Numbered from the stretch's first letter, positions 8,822 through 18,592 are shown. The stretch is DNA of 64,000 bases from Gammaproteobacteria bacterium (GCA_028293805.1 JAQGOC010000124.1:1-64000), one strand, 5' to 3'. Numbers and translations: made by a program. The notes: generated by a model from the sequence alone, not told the origin.

Positions 8822-10963
8822 TCACAGGCTCCACGAAGCATTGACGCCGAATGTCCGAGGGGGCCCGAAGTCGTATCCCCAACCGACGCTCGAATACAGT
8901 GCCTGGGTCTCGTAAAGCCTGTTGAAGAGGTTCTTACCCCAGAGCCACACCTTCCAGTTGTCGGACCCCAGTCCCAGATCGGCATTGCCCACGAAGTAGC
9001 CGCCTACCAGGGCCTGCGGTGGGTTACGAACGATGTCGAATGCGAAGTGCCCCTGGTAGTTACCCGACAGGGTGAGGTCGGCGTGCAGCCGCTTTCCCAC
9101 CGGCCACTGATAGCGGATCATTCCATTTGCCGTCAGCTTCGGCGAGTTCGGCAGTTCGCTGCCCGTCGTGACGCCGTCCACGATGGACTTCGTGACGCGC
9201 GTGTCGAGCGAGCCGACCCCGACGCGAATGTCGAGCCCGGACGCGGCGCGCCACCAGGCGTCGGCCTCCATGCCCCGCACTCTCGCGTTGCCAACGTTCG
9301 TGATACCGAACAGCACGCCCAGGGGGGAATCGAACAGCGGTCCGTAGAACTGCATATTCCGATAGTCATAGTCGAACGCAGCGGCATTCAACTGCAGCGT
9401 GTTTTGCAACAGCCGCGTTTTGAGCCCCAGCTCGTACGCGAGGACCGTTTCGTCGCGGAAGGGCTTGAGGGCCGTGGGATCGAACGTGAGCTGACCCTGG
9501 AAGCCGCCGGACTTGAAGCCGCGGCTGACGCTGGCGTAGAGCAGCGTATGCTCGACGACCTTGTAGTCAAGGCCTACCTTTCCAGACAGATTGCGCGTCG
9601 AATAGTCGTGGGCGACGGGCGTAAATATATCGGCAACCACGCCGTTGGCCCCCAGGAAGGTCGTGGCCTGGTCGAGGTTCTTGTGATCATCGGTGAATCG
9701 TGCACCGGCGATCAGCGTCCAAGAAGGCGCGAAATTCCATTCGCCGTGCACAAAGGCAGCCTCGGACCGCGTTCGCTGCCTGTACTGGTTGCCAATCGTC
9801 TGCAGGCCGTTCAGCCCGAGCAACGACAACAGGTCGCTCGCGGCGTACTGGTCGAGTGTCCGAACGGTGTCCTGCGAGTAGAACAGGCCCCCGATGAGCG
9901 CCAGCTCTGGGCCGACGTAGGTGAGGCGCAATTCCTGAGAATACTGGTCCAGATGATTGTTGAAGGTGCCGTCGAGCTGCTGCAGGATCGTGCCATCCCG
10001 ATCCTCAACGTGCAGTCGCGTAAAATGCTCGTACCCGCTGACGGATGTGAGCGTTAGCTGTTTCGACAACGTCCAATCGACCGTAAGGGAAGTCCCCAGA
10101 GACTGAAGGTCCATGTGCGGACGATTCGACGCGCCGGACACATACGGATCGGCCGCGTATTGGCTGCCGAGACTGGTCGTGACGTTGGCGACCTTGATGA
10201 GCTCGACGTCCGATCGGTCATAGCCCCCATGGACGTTCAACAGGACGTTGACGTTATCTGTCGGCTTCCAGTCCAGCTGTGCGCGACCCGAGGTGCGATC
10301 GATCTTGCCGACCCTTTTTCCGGTAATGTAATTCGTCTGCCAACCCGAGTCCTGCTGCACGGTTTTCAAGGCAATCCGGCCCGAAAGGCCCGGCGCAATT
10401 CCCCCGCCCAGCGCGCCTTCGACGTGCCAGTTATCGTAATTGGCGACGCCGACCTCCGCTTTGGCATCCGGGACCTCCGACGGCTTGCGGCTCACGAAGC
10501 TGACGGCTCCGGCAGTCGTGTTACGCCCATACAAGTCCCCTTGCGGACCCTTCAGAACCTCGATGCGGTCGAGGTCCAGGAGACCGAAGCTCAGCATCGC
10601 CGGCGACACGAGATAGATGTTGTCGACGTAAATGCCCGCCGCCGGGTTGTTATTGACGGCATAGTCATTGAGCCCAATGCCCCGGATCGTCACATTCGTG
10701 ATGCTGTTGCCGAGCACGTTCTTGATCTGCACGTTCGGAGTCTGGCTGGCGATATCGTTCAGCGTATTGAAGCCGGCTGCCGCAATGTCATCGGCTGAGA
10801 AGGCGCTGACGGCGACACCGACATCATTGAAGTTCTGCTCACGTTTTTGCGCTGTGACCACCACCTCTTCCAGCTGGTGATCGCTGGACTGTGCAATGGC
10901 GCTGCGTGGCAAGTACAGGGCGCCGGCAACAGCTACGGCCAACAATGAGTAGCGGACGGTCAT
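8822..10963 (-). CDS. TonB-dependent receptor of hydantoin-type operon
   Basis: Outer membrane TonB-dependent receptor of 713 residues, a typical length. A signal peptide (about 1-24) is followed by the TonB-box-like stretch EEVVVTAQKREQNF, then the plug domain with TIRGIGLNDY and IEVLKGPQGDLYGRNTTAGAVSF, and a 22-strand barrel ending FGVNASWSL. It should carry a substrate across the outer membrane at the expense of proton motive force. The gene starts 30 bases after the racemase gene, and GGAGAG precedes its ATG, so it is almost certainly co-transcribed with the hydantoin-type enzymes. This suggests its ligand is the compound they degrade rather than an iron complex. Confidence 0.92.
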   Translation of the reverse strand: MTVRYSLLAVAVAGALYLPRSAIAQSSDHQLEEVVVTAQKREQNFNDVGVAVSAFSADDIAAAGFNTLNDIASQTPNVQIKNVLGNSITNVTIRGIGLNDYAVNNNPAAGIYVDNIYLVSPAMLSFGLLDLDRIEVLKGPQGDLYGRNTTAGAVSFVSRKPSEVPDAKAEVGVANYDNWHVEGALGGGIAPGLSGRIALKTVQQDSGWQTNYITGKRVGKIDRTSGRAQLDWKPTDNVNVLLNVHGGYDRSDVELIKVANVTTSLGSQYAADPYVSGASNRPHMDLQSLGTSLTVDWTLSKQLTLTSVSGYEHFTRLHVEDRDGTILQQLDGTFNNHLDQYSQELRLTYVGPELALIGGLFYSQDTVRTLDQYAASDLLSLLGLNGLQTIGNQYRQRTRSEAAFVHGEWNFAPSWTLIAGARFTDDHKNLDQATTFLGANGVVADIFTPVAHDYSTRNLSGKVGLDYKVVEHTLLYASVSRGFKSGGFQGQLTFDPTALKPFRDETVLAYELGLKTRLLQNTLQLNAAAFDYDYRNMQFYGPLFDSPLGVLFGITNVGNARVRGMEADAWWRAASGLDIRVGVGSLDTRVTKSIVDGVTTGSELPNSPKLTANGMIRYQWPVGKRLHADLTLSGNYQGHFAFDIVRNPPQALVGGYFVGNADLGLGSDNWKVWLWGKNLFNRLYETQALYSSVGWGYDFGPPRTFGVNASWSL

Positions 10964-10993
10964 GCGTTCTCTCCGTTGATTGGTGATGTCTTA

Positions 10994-11752
10994 TTAGTGC
11001 GATGCGACGGGCGAGAATTCTGGAAAGCTGTATCCCTGCAGAGCCTTTCGGCCCGGCGGTGGATACGTCAGCTTGCTGTGTGACAAGCCTGTCTTGACGA
11101 GGGCGTCAGCCATATGTACCGCAAGCGGAATCGGATCGATCACGGGAACGTCAAGACCCTGCGACAGCAGGGCCTTGCGTATGGCGCCGGCGCAACCCAG
11201 GAATCCGGTGCACCCGAGCACAATGACGTCGGCGTGGTCGTCCCTGACCGCCGCAATCGCCTCTCGCGCCAGGGCCGCACTCAGGCTGGCGAGGTCGTGC
11301 GATATATCCAGGACTGGAATATCGACCGCTCGAAAGGACGCATAGCTGTCTTTGAGCCCGTAAGCGGCGACGAGCTTTCCGACCAGTGAACGCAGACGCT
11401 CCAGGACCGTCACGAATGCGAATCCGTGTCCCAGGAGCCCGGCGGTGTGGAGGGCTGTCTGGCACGGCCCCAACACCGGAACGGTGACGGCCTCGCGGCA
11501 AGCCTGCAGGCCCGGATCGCCCATGCAGTCGATGATGATCGCATTGGCGCCACGCCGTTCCGCGTCAATCGCCTTGCGGATGGTGTCCGGGACGCTCAGT
11601 GCCTCATCGAATTCCGATTCAATGGAGGCCGGTCCTTGCTGGATCAGCGTGTGCGAAACGCTCAGGTCCGCTCGTTCCAGCGGCTTCACGTCGTCAAGGT
11701 GCCGGACGCCCTCCGTGATGATGGGTGTGATCAGCTCTATCTGGGTGCGCAT
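10994..11752 (-). CDS. Aspartate/glutamate/hydantoin racemase family protein
   Basis: About 252 residues, matching the Asp/Glu racemase superfamily and in particular hydantoin racemase-like proteins. Two catalytic cysteines are visible in equivalent positions: the first in IIIDCMGDPGL and the second in VIVLGCTGFLG. These enzymes invert the stereocentre of amino acids or 5-substituted hydantoins by a two-base, metal-free mechanism. The ATG at 11752 is chosen because CGGGAG lies upstream and the family sequence begins at MRTQIELITPII; the open frame continues upstream without homology. It lies 20 bases after the DUF917 gene and 30 before the TonB receptor gene. Confidence 0.87.
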   Translation of the reverse strand: MRTQIELITPIITEGVRHLDDVKPLERADLSVSHTLIQQGPASIESEFDEALSVPDTIRKAIDAERRGANAIIIDCMGDPGLQACREAVTVPVLGPCQTALHTAGLLGHGFAFVTVLERLRSLVGKLVAAYGLKDSYASFRAVDIPVLDISHDLASLSAALAREAIAAVRDDHADVIVLGCTGFLGCAGAIRKALLSQGLDVPVIDPIPLAVHMADALVKTGLSHSKLTYPPPGRKALQGYSFPEFSPVASH

Positions 11753-11772
11753 GCTCGTGTCTCCCGGAATGA

Positions 11773-12870
11773 TCAGACCGAAATCCGCTCCAGCGGCACG
11801 AAGGGGTCCTCGAGCCCGAATGCCTGCGGCCCGAACACCGCGAGCGCCTCCGGTGAGCGCATGATCGGCGCGGCGCTGATGCCGACGACGGCAACACGCT
11901 GCCCGTACTTCAGGGCTTCCGTCGTGATGGGCTCGGCGGTGGCGGCATCGAGGATCGCAATGAGGTCCGGCACGATGGCCAGCACGCGCTCGCCCTCGCG
12001 GGCGACCAGGTGCTCGTTTTGAAACCGGACGGTGCACCGCCGGCCCAGGCAACCCCCGGTACCTTCCAGCACGACCTCCCCCATCGCCCATCCATTTTTC
12101 GTCTCGCGCAGCAGGTCAACCGTCTTGCCCTCGAACAGCACGCGGCAGTGCTGGTAATAAGGCGTGGTACGCAGATATTCGAGGAGGCGTACAAAGGGGT
12201 CATTGCTCGCGCGCCGGGCTTCGCGGATCGTGCGGCCCAGCCCCAGGGCCAGCGAAATCGTGCCGCGTACCATGGAGCGCTTTGCGTCCCGGCCGTGCAT
12301 CGGATACAGGCAGATGTTGGTCGCGCCACCCATCGCGACGACCATGTTGCGACCGAGCCGCTCGACCTCGAGCGCATGATCCGACTCGATCAGTACCGTG
12401 TTCGAGTATTCGTCGGCCATGATCATGGGCGCCGCCGGCACACCGAAGATGTTGTAGGTAATCATCTGCAGTTGCGGAAACGCTCGTCCCATGCCGTCGC
12501 CATCGACGACCGGGAGCCCGCACCGTGCACCGAGCACGAGCGGCAACAGCGCGTTCAGGCCACCGATTTCGGCGCAGAGCACCGCTTTTGCCTTCTCACC
12601 GACATACCGCTCTGTCGTGCGCAGCGCGGCGACCATCTCCGCGCCGTTCGGGATCTTCTCTACAATGACGGTCGGGGCCCCCATCATCGCGAAAGGCACG
12701 GCGAAGTCATCGTCGCCGAGCGATTCGACGTCGACGAGATCCACACGGTGGCCGTCCTGCAGCGCTTGTCGAAGCATCAAGCTGCCAATGTAAGGATCGC
12801 CGCCGCCCCCCGTGCCCAGGATGGCCGCGCCGCGTGCGAGGTCGTCAACATGTTCCAGCGTGATTTGCAT
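11773..12870 (-). CDS. DUF917 family protein (S-methyl-thiohydantoin desulfurase-like)
   Basis: About 365-residue protein of the DUF917 family, genes of which usually sit beside hydantoinase/oxoprolinase genes; some members are now named S-methyl-thiohydantoin desulfurases. The N-terminal LEHVDDLARGAAILGTGGGGDPYIG and the later VVDGDGMGRAFPQLQM are strongly diagnostic. The ATG at 12870 has GAGGGAAG a few bases before it; a slightly earlier ATG (12885) overlaps the upstream stop codon in an ATGA arrangement. Either way it is coupled to the preceding hydantoinase-family gene. The exact reaction here is unknown; it probably acts with that gene product on a cyclic imide, hydantoin or thiohydantoin. 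Confidence 0.88.
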   Translation of the reverse strand: MQITLEHVDDLARGAAILGTGGGGDPYIGSLMLRQALQDGHRVDLVDVESLGDDDFAVPFAMMGAPTVIVEKIPNGAEMVAALRTTERYVGEKAKAVLCAEIGGLNALLPLVLGARCGLPVVDGDGMGRAFPQLQMITYNIFGVPAAPMIMADEYSNTVLIESDHALEVERLGRNMVVAMGGATNICLYPMHGRDAKRSMVRGTISLALGLGRTIREARRASNDPFVRLLEYLRTTPYYQHCRVLFEGKTVDLLRETKNGWAMGEVVLEGTGGCLGRRCTVRFQNEHLVAREGERVLAIVPDLIAILDAATAEPITTEALKYGQRVAVVGISAAPIMRSPEALAVFGPQAFGLEDPFVPLERISV

Positions 12871-12881
12871 TGCAGCTTCCC

Positions 12882-14450
12882 TCATGCAGCCCGTCCGAGG
12901 ACGAGATCCCCAACTGCCTTGACCCGAATGCGTACAGCGCCGCCCGGGAGATACTGAATCGGCAGCTCTTCGATCTCCGTGATGCCCACGGACGAAGGCT
13001 GCGCACCTGCCGCAATGGCATTGCGCACGGCCTCTTCGCGCGCTTCGGCGAGTGCCGCGTCGCGGCCCTGTTTTTCATAGGAGAACAGGCGATCAACCAC
13101 ACCGCTGACCTGAGCAATCGCTGCACCGATCGCGTTCGCCACACCAGCGTGCCCTGGCACCGTGACAGAGTCGCAGCCGCGCAAATCGCGGTTGATCAAA
13201 ATGCTGCCGCCTCCCACCAGGATGACCGGAACAGCCGCCGAGCTGGTCTTCATGCGATCCAGCGCGTCCTCCGCCAGCCGATGAATTTCGTCCACGGCCG
13301 CGGCGACGAGCTCGCGGTCGAGTTTTGCCACACGCTCGCGATCACCGACGTCTGCATAACCCGCGGCAACGGCGATATCCGTTGCGGTCAACTGGTCACC
13401 CCCAAATACGAGAGCGTCGCTCGTAATCCGATATCCGACAGACCTCGGTCCGACGCGTACCCGCCCGTTCTCGGTGGTAACCAAGCTGCCACCGCCAAGG
13501 CCAATGGACAGGAGATCCGGCATTCGGAAGTTGGTGCGCACGCCTCCAATGTCCACGGCAACAGAAGATTCACGGGGGAAGCCGTGAAGCAGCGCGCCCA
13601 CGTCCGTGGTGGTCCCGCCAATGTCCATGACCAGCGCGTCTGCCTTCCCGGAAAGGAACGCGCCTCCGCGCATGCTGTTCGTCGGCCCGGACGCGAAGGT
13701 CAATACCGGATATCGCGAGACCACGTCGGGATCGAGCAACGTCCCATCGTTCTGGCTGACATAAAAAGGCGCGCGGATCCCGAGATCCAACAGCGCCCGG
13801 CGGAACGAGCCGACGACGCGCTCCGCCATCGGAAGGAGCGCCGCGTTCATCACCGCTGCGTTCTCACGCTCTATCAATCCGATCCGACCGATCTGGCTAG
13901 ACACCGCAACCCGCACGCCAGGCAGTTCCTCCTGCAGAATGTGGGCTACTTCCTGCTCCTGTGTCACGTTGACCGGCGCAAACACCGAGGAGACGGCAAC
14001 CGCATCGATTGCCCGCGCACGGAACTCTCGCGCAGCGCGCCGTACCTCATCATGCGATAGCGGGGTGATGGGACGGCCGTCGTAGTTGAATCCCCCTCCG
14101 ATAATCTCGCTATGCCCGTGGACGACCGCCTTGAGCTCCGGTGGCCAATCCACGAGCGGGCGGATCGCAAGGGTCGCCGGCGCACCAAGACGGAGCACGC
14201 CAACCCGGCAAAGATGCCGGGCCTCGACAAAAGCGTTCGTGAAGTGCGTCGTGCCGATCATTACGACACCGACCGAGCTGGCCGTTACCGCGGCACGCTT
14301 CAGCACATCGTCAATGGCCGCGACAATACCGGTGCCGACGTCTGGTGAGGTTGGCGCCTTGTAGCTCGCGAGCACGTCCTTGCCGCGGACCAGAACTGCG
14401 TCCGTATTCGTTCCGCCGACATCAACACCGATCCGGAGCACGTCGCTCAT
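12882..14450 (-). CDS. Hydantoinase/oxoprolinase family protein (HyuA-like)
   Basis: 522-residue ATP-dependent ring-opening enzyme subunit or relative of the hydantoinase/5-oxoprolinase A family. The N-terminal IGVDVGGTNTDAVLV is the phosphate-binding motif of the acetate kinase/Hsp70-like fold, and a second nucleotide motif ALVMDIGGTTTDVGAL lies mid-protein. It is shorter than full HyuA (about 690), as is usual for the branch paired with DUF917. No hyuB gene is present. GGGGGAAGG precedes the ATG. It is the first gene of the operon; its stop overlaps the next open frame. The substrate is inferred to be a cyclic amide such as a hydantoin. Confidence 0.88.
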   Translation of the reverse strand: MSDVLRIGVDVGGTNTDAVLVRGKDVLASYKAPTSPDVGTGIVAAIDDVLKRAAVTASSVGVVMIGTTHFTNAFVEARHLCRVGVLRLGAPATLAIRPLVDWPPELKAVVHGHSEIIGGGFNYDGRPITPLSHDEVRRAAREFRARAIDAVAVSSVFAPVNVTQEQEVAHILQEELPGVRVAVSSQIGRIGLIERENAAVMNAALLPMAERVVGSFRRALLDLGIRAPFYVSQNDGTLLDPDVVSRYPVLTFASGPTNSMRGGAFLSGKADALVMDIGGTTTDVGALLHGFPRESSVAVDIGGVRTNFRMPDLLSIGLGGGSLVTTENGRVRVGPRSVGYRITSDALVFGGDQLTATDIAVAAGYADVGDRERVAKLDRELVAAAVDEIHRLAEDALDRMKTSSAAVPVILVGGGSILINRDLRGCDSVTVPGHAGVANAIGAAIAQVSGVVDRLFSYEKQGRDAALAEAREEAVRNAIAAGAQPSSVGITEIEELPIQYLPGGAVRIRVKAVGDLVLGRAA

Positions 14451-14539
14451 GCCTTCCCCCCGCGCTTATGGAAATGAAGCGTCGGTGGTCTGGGCCGTCC
14501 GGTCAAACGGTGTGGCGAGTAGGTAATGGCCGTGTGGAC

Positions 14540-14555
14540 CTACCCAAAAGGGTAG
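14540..14555. promoter_or_regulatory. Inverted repeat, candidate operator before hydantoin operon
   Basis: CTACCC at 14540-14545 and GGGTAG at 14550-14555 form a perfect 6-bp inverted repeat around AAAA. It lies about 90 bases upstream of the first enzyme gene and just after the LuxR-type regulator gene, all on the minus strand. Position suggests the regulator's binding site. A weak terminator for the regulator gene is the alternative, but there is no T-run. Confidence 0.5.
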
Positions 14556-14575
14556 TGCTCACCGGGCGCACCGCA

Positions 14576-17272
14576 TCAGGGGAGTAGTCCTCGGGTACGC
14601 GCGGCTTGCAGAGCCTCGGCACGGTGGCGGACGTGCAGTTTGTGGAAAACCCGCTTCAGATGGAACTTCACAGTGTTTTCAGTCATCTGCAAGTTGCGCG
14701 CGATCACCTTGTTTGGTGCGCCATTCGCGAGCTCCGCCAACACTTCCAGCTCACGTGCGCTGAGCGATCCGGCGTCGCCTCGTACGGTGGCCGCCCGACC
14801 CAGCGTCGTCACGGCAGCCCCGAGAACGTGCCGGATCCGGGAGCTGCCGCCTTGGACCCGGCTGCGCGCCCAGGTCTTCTGCAACAGTGACCGAAGTACC
14901 GGCCCCAGATCGACCAGGAACTGGGTGTCATCCTCAGAGACGGCGGACTCGAGCACCGGGGCAAACGCGGCCGCAGCCGCCTCCGGCTGTTCGAGCTGGA
15001 CGTGAACAGCGGCCCGCAGCGCCCCAATGACGCGCAGGTGCCGACGACGATTTCCCGCCTTAGCCGCAATCTCGAGGTCGTCGAGAATCGGAGCAGCTTC
15101 GGCTGGCCTTTTGCACGCGAGCGCTGTTAGCACATGCACGACCCCTATTGCGTGGTGCTCGCGCCAGATCGAAGGGGTGTCACGCCAGGCGCCAGCCACC
15201 CATTCGAGGCCTCGTAGGCCAGGTGGCATATCAGTCGAAGGCGGAACATTCCGGTCGATCTCCGCGTTCCGCAAGCCGAGCAGCTGCGCCGTCTGGACGC
15301 GATACGCGACCGCGAGACGCTCGAGCCGCACCAACCCGCGACGGGCCGCTGTTTGCATCATGCGGTCTGTTACCGCGGTCGCAGCCGCGCGATCGCCGCA
15401 CGCAATAGCGTTTGCGATAGCCACTTCGTACGCCTCTGCGTACAGATCCAGCCACCCATCTGCAGACTCGACCTGCGGAAGAGAGGCCTCGAGGCGATCG
15501 GCCGCTCCGGCGACGTCGCCTCGCGCGTGCAGAGCCAGAGCCAGATATACCTCTGCAATGGCCTTCAGGCCGCTATCCGCACCGAAGTTTTCCTCCGCCA
15601 TAGCGGCCGCCTCACGCAGCGTTGCCTCCGCCTCACGACGCTCGCCGAGGTGCAATTGGGCCAGCCCAAGATGGAATAGGCAGTAGTTCAGGCCCAGTAC
15701 TGAACCGATGCGGCGCATCTCCCGCACCGCGCGTGTGCACGCTTCCAGGGCGTCAGACATTGCACCGATGCGAAAGGCGAGCAAGCACGCACTGTTGAGG
15801 AGCGTCGCCCGCGCCACATCATCGGCAGGGGCTAATGCCTCGTATTCGCGATATAGACCTTGGAGGTCTTCCGGCCCGACGGCGCGGTCCGCGTACAGAA
15901 AGATCAGATGGCCTATGATCAGCAAATCACGTTCGAGATCGGCGCTCCTGCCAGCGCGGCTCGCTGCGGATACTTCCTCGTACAGGCGAATGCCGCGAGC
16001 AAGATCACCGTCCTTGGCCGCAAGGAAGGCACGGTAGAGTTGGACTCGCGGAAACTCGCCCAAACGATCCGAAGGGAGCGAGCTGAGAAGTGCCCGCATC
16101 AAGGACGTACCTCCAAACAGCACAAGCTCCCAACCACCCGCGCGTTCGATTAGTCCGGCGGCGCGCGGAATGTCATCGGCAAGTACGGCGTGACGCACGG
16201 CTTCGCGTACGCGACCGTGCCGTTCAAACCACAGCGTAGCGCGAGCGTGGAGTTCTCGCCCGTCCCAACCATTTTCGCGCCGCCGCGCACGAAGGTAGTC
16301 GAGCAGCAGGTGGTGGAGACGGAACCAGTAGCGCTCCTCATCGAGCGGCACGAGGAAATGCTCGAGGCGGCCGTCCTCGAGCAGCCGCCCCCATGTTTGC
16401 TGGCTGTCCGTGACCGCGGCCACCAAGTCTGGATTCAGTGCGTCGAGCACCGCGACGTCCGAGAGAGTGCGCTGGAGCTCTGGAGACAGATCACTCAGGA
16501 CCTGCTCGGTCAGGTATTCAGCGACTTCCGAGGTTCGGCCGGAAAATGCATCCAGCAGAGACGCGCGTTCGGGCTTCGCGTCCAGCCAAAGCCGCGCGAG
16601 CTGCAGCGCGACGGGCCACCCCTCCGTGCGGTCGAGCAACTGATTGAGCTGTGCTGGCTGGAGGCGTGGAAGCAGCACGCGAGCCTCCTCGTATCCGAAT
16701 CTGAGATCGCCCACACCGAGCTCGCGAAGATCGCCACGTGCACGCAGTGAGGCTCGAGGCAGCCCGCCCCCCTCACGGCCGCTGAACAGGAATCGGGTCG
16801 ACTCCGGGGCTTCGACCACGAGGCGTGCGAGCACCTCATGGATCGCGGACTTGTCGAGACGGTGGATGTCGTCGACGAAAATGGTAACCGGCGTGCCGCT
16901 CGCAGTGATTGCCGAGGACAGCGCACGCACGGCGGCCGGCAGCGGGACATCGGCGAATCCCTGCGCCGCCATTGCTTCCACAGGCCCTATCTCCATACCC
17001 GCGCGGCCCAGGCCCTCCACGAGCATCGTTAGGAACTGCGCCGCGTCGGCCTCTTCGATCCCGAGCCACACGATGGAAGCCCCCGTCGTCCTCAACTCCG
17101 CATAACGGCGTCCGAGGAGCCACGTCTTGCCGTAACCTGCCGGCGCGTCGATGAGTATGACGCGACATTCAGCACTCATTCGCAGGACATCAAGGAGCCG
17201 GTCTCGCTCCGCCAGGGTAACCCGGAAGGTGGGCGGTGCAAGGAATGTCTGCGGCGAAACCGGTTCGATCAT
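14576..17272 (-). CDS. MalT-like large LuxR-family ATP-dependent transcriptional regulator
   Basis: About 898-residue LAL/STAND regulator. An N-terminal ATPase holds a Walker A motif (APAGYGKT, about 43-50) and a Walker B motif (TIFVDDIHRLD, about 120), followed by a long helical TPR-like sensor region. The C-terminus has a LuxR-type helix-turn-helix: LSARELEVLAELANG, then NKVIARNLQMTENTVKFHLKRVFHKL. Such proteins are usually activators that oligomerise on binding an inducer. The ATG at 17272 gives the usual family N-terminus; the frame is open to 17386. It lies directly upstream of the hydantoin-type operon on the same strand, with a palindrome between them, so it is probably its activator. 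Confidence 0.88.
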   Translation of the reverse strand: MIEPVSPQTFLAPPTFRVTLAERDRLLDVLRMSAECRVILIDAPAGYGKTWLLGRRYAELRTTGASIVWLGIEEADAAQFLTMLVEGLGRAGMEIGPVEAMAAQGFADVPLPAAVRALSSAITASGTPVTIFVDDIHRLDKSAIHEVLARLVVEAPESTRFLFSGREGGGLPRASLRARGDLRELGVGDLRFGYEEARVLLPRLQPAQLNQLLDRTEGWPVALQLARLWLDAKPERASLLDAFSGRTSEVAEYLTEQVLSDLSPELQRTLSDVAVLDALNPDLVAAVTDSQQTWGRLLEDGRLEHFLVPLDEERYWFRLHHLLLDYLRARRRENGWDGRELHARATLWFERHGRVREAVRHAVLADDIPRAAGLIERAGGWELVLFGGTSLMRALLSSLPSDRLGEFPRVQLYRAFLAAKDGDLARGIRLYEEVSAASRAGRSADLERDLLIIGHLIFLYADRAVGPEDLQGLYREYEALAPADDVARATLLNSACLLAFRIGAMSDALEACTRAVREMRRIGSVLGLNYCLFHLGLAQLHLGERREAEATLREAAAMAEENFGADSGLKAIAEVYLALALHARGDVAGAADRLEASLPQVESADGWLDLYAEAYEVAIANAIACGDRAAATAVTDRMMQTAARRGLVRLERLAVAYRVQTAQLLGLRNAEIDRNVPPSTDMPPGLRGLEWVAGAWRDTPSIWREHHAIGVVHVLTALACKRPAEAAPILDDLEIAAKAGNRRRHLRVIGALRAAVHVQLEQPEAAAAAFAPVLESAVSEDDTQFLVDLGPVLRSLLQKTWARSRVQGGSSRIRHVLGAAVTTLGRAATVRGDAGSLSARELEVLAELANGAPNKVIARNLQMTENTVKFHLKRVFHKLHVRHRAEALQAARTRGLLP

Positions 17273-17564
17273 AGCGCACCGATTCTGTCGGAAGATCTCG
17301 CCGGGCGCTATTTCTCGACGGCAGATTGGAAGCAAATCAGAACAAATAGGCATGTAAACCGCCGGTGCAGGCCAAACGGCGAACATCCGCAGGTTTTAAG
17401 AGGGCTCCCACTGCGATTTGGCTTGAAGATACCGCAAGACGGCCTCACGCGGAGATCCAATCACCGCGGGCCCATCTGATTGGCGTGCCGGCCGACTCGG
17501 CCAGCATCATGGCGAGGGGATGAGAAGCCCGCAGATATCCATGGTCTGGTCGAGGCCTGACCAA

Positions 17565-18188
17565 TCAGCAGCGCGTATAGCGTTGCAACCCTGAGCTACG
17601 TCCCTGGACTCGGCCGATGAGCTCCGCCCTTCTTGCGCAGGTGCCGCGACGCACCGCATCCGCTGCATCCGCGCTGAATTCCTCGCGCAGCAGATCGATG
17701 AAGTGCTCAAGCCGGCCCGCTGAGGCATAGACTGCGGGCATTCCGACTACCATGTTGAGGTGGCTGCCGCTCGCGCTGGGGTATTTGTCGGTCCTTGTTG
17801 TTTCTGTTATGAGACAAGTCGAGTCTGCCGGAAAGGGCACCTCGTACGCTCCGCCCTCCCCCACGCTCAGCACGCGATCGGCAGTCCATGCACCCAAGTG
17901 TCTGCGGACGGGCACCCTATTGAGCAGTTCGCTCTGGCGCCATCTGCCACAGCAGTGTGCCGTGCCGCCAGGACCGCGCCGAAGTTCATGGCAATCCTGT
18001 CATAACCGCCGGCTGCCCGAGAGGGCCTCCGGATTGACCACATTGATCGCAGTCCCTCTGTCGTAGGCGACGATCCGGTCAAAGACATCGCAGAACTGCA
18101 GATGCCACTCCTCTCGGGTCACATAGAGGTAGCGCCCATCCTCCGGGACAGTCCCGACCAGGGCCGGGACGTCAAACGCGCTCCCGGC
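17565..18188 (-). pseudogene. Unidentified broken minus-strand gene remnant
   Basis: Two minus-strand pieces in different frames look protein-like. One (18000-18188) reads GTVPEDGRYLYVTREEW... and ends in GTAINVVNPEAL before a stop; that last phrase weakly recalls the C-terminus of D-2-hydroxyacid dehydrogenases. The other (17565-17915) contains SGSHLNMVVGMPAVYASAGRL. Neither has a credible start or full domain. I do not assign a function. Confidence 0.35.
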
Positions 18189-18436
18189 CTTTCTATTGCC
18201 TGAACCGGGACCCGCTTATGGCGGTGTCCGTGCTCGAGGGCGGCAGTTAGCCACGCGGCTTGGCCAGCCGTGCAGCGACGAGGGTTGGGCCAAGCCCGGA
18301 GGAATGCCTCTGGTGGAGCGCCGCAACCAGGGGGCTGTTGGCATTGACCACTGCGTCCGAAAGTGCCTTCTCGTAGCACCGTTGCCGTTGCGACCGGAGT
18401 GAAAGATCGCGGCGTTCCCCCATGTTGCACACCGCG

Positions 18437-18592
18437 CTCAGCCGGCACCGCGACATATTGGGCATAGCAACCCCCTTTGGGGTTGTCCGAATTGTATGAG
18501 TAGACTTCTTCACCGACTTTGAAGCGGGAGACGTTCGACCGGACAGCCGCGACAATGCCGGCACCGTCCGTTCCGAGTTCGAGTGGAAAGCC
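18437..18592 (-). pseudogene. Remnant of MDR-type alcohol dehydrogenase/quinone oxidoreductase
   Basis: The minus-strand translation contains PLELGTDGAGIVAAV, then FKVGEEVYSYNSDNPKGG and YAQYVAVPAE, the unmistakable N-terminal catalytic domain of a medium-chain zinc-type oxidoreductase. Before and after this 52-residue piece the frame loses similarity, and no Rossmann domain is found nearby, so this is a fragment of a dead gene. Confidence 0.7.

Noticed and set aside
8720-10057. Long plus-strand open frame opposite the first TonB receptor
   Set aside because: Antisense to well-supported dipeptidase and receptor genes; composition and sequence show no protein features.
12870-14060. Plus-strand open frame opposite the hydantoinase-family gene
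   Set aside because: Shadow of the coding strand; no motifs, and the opposite strand encodes an unmistakable HyuA-like protein.
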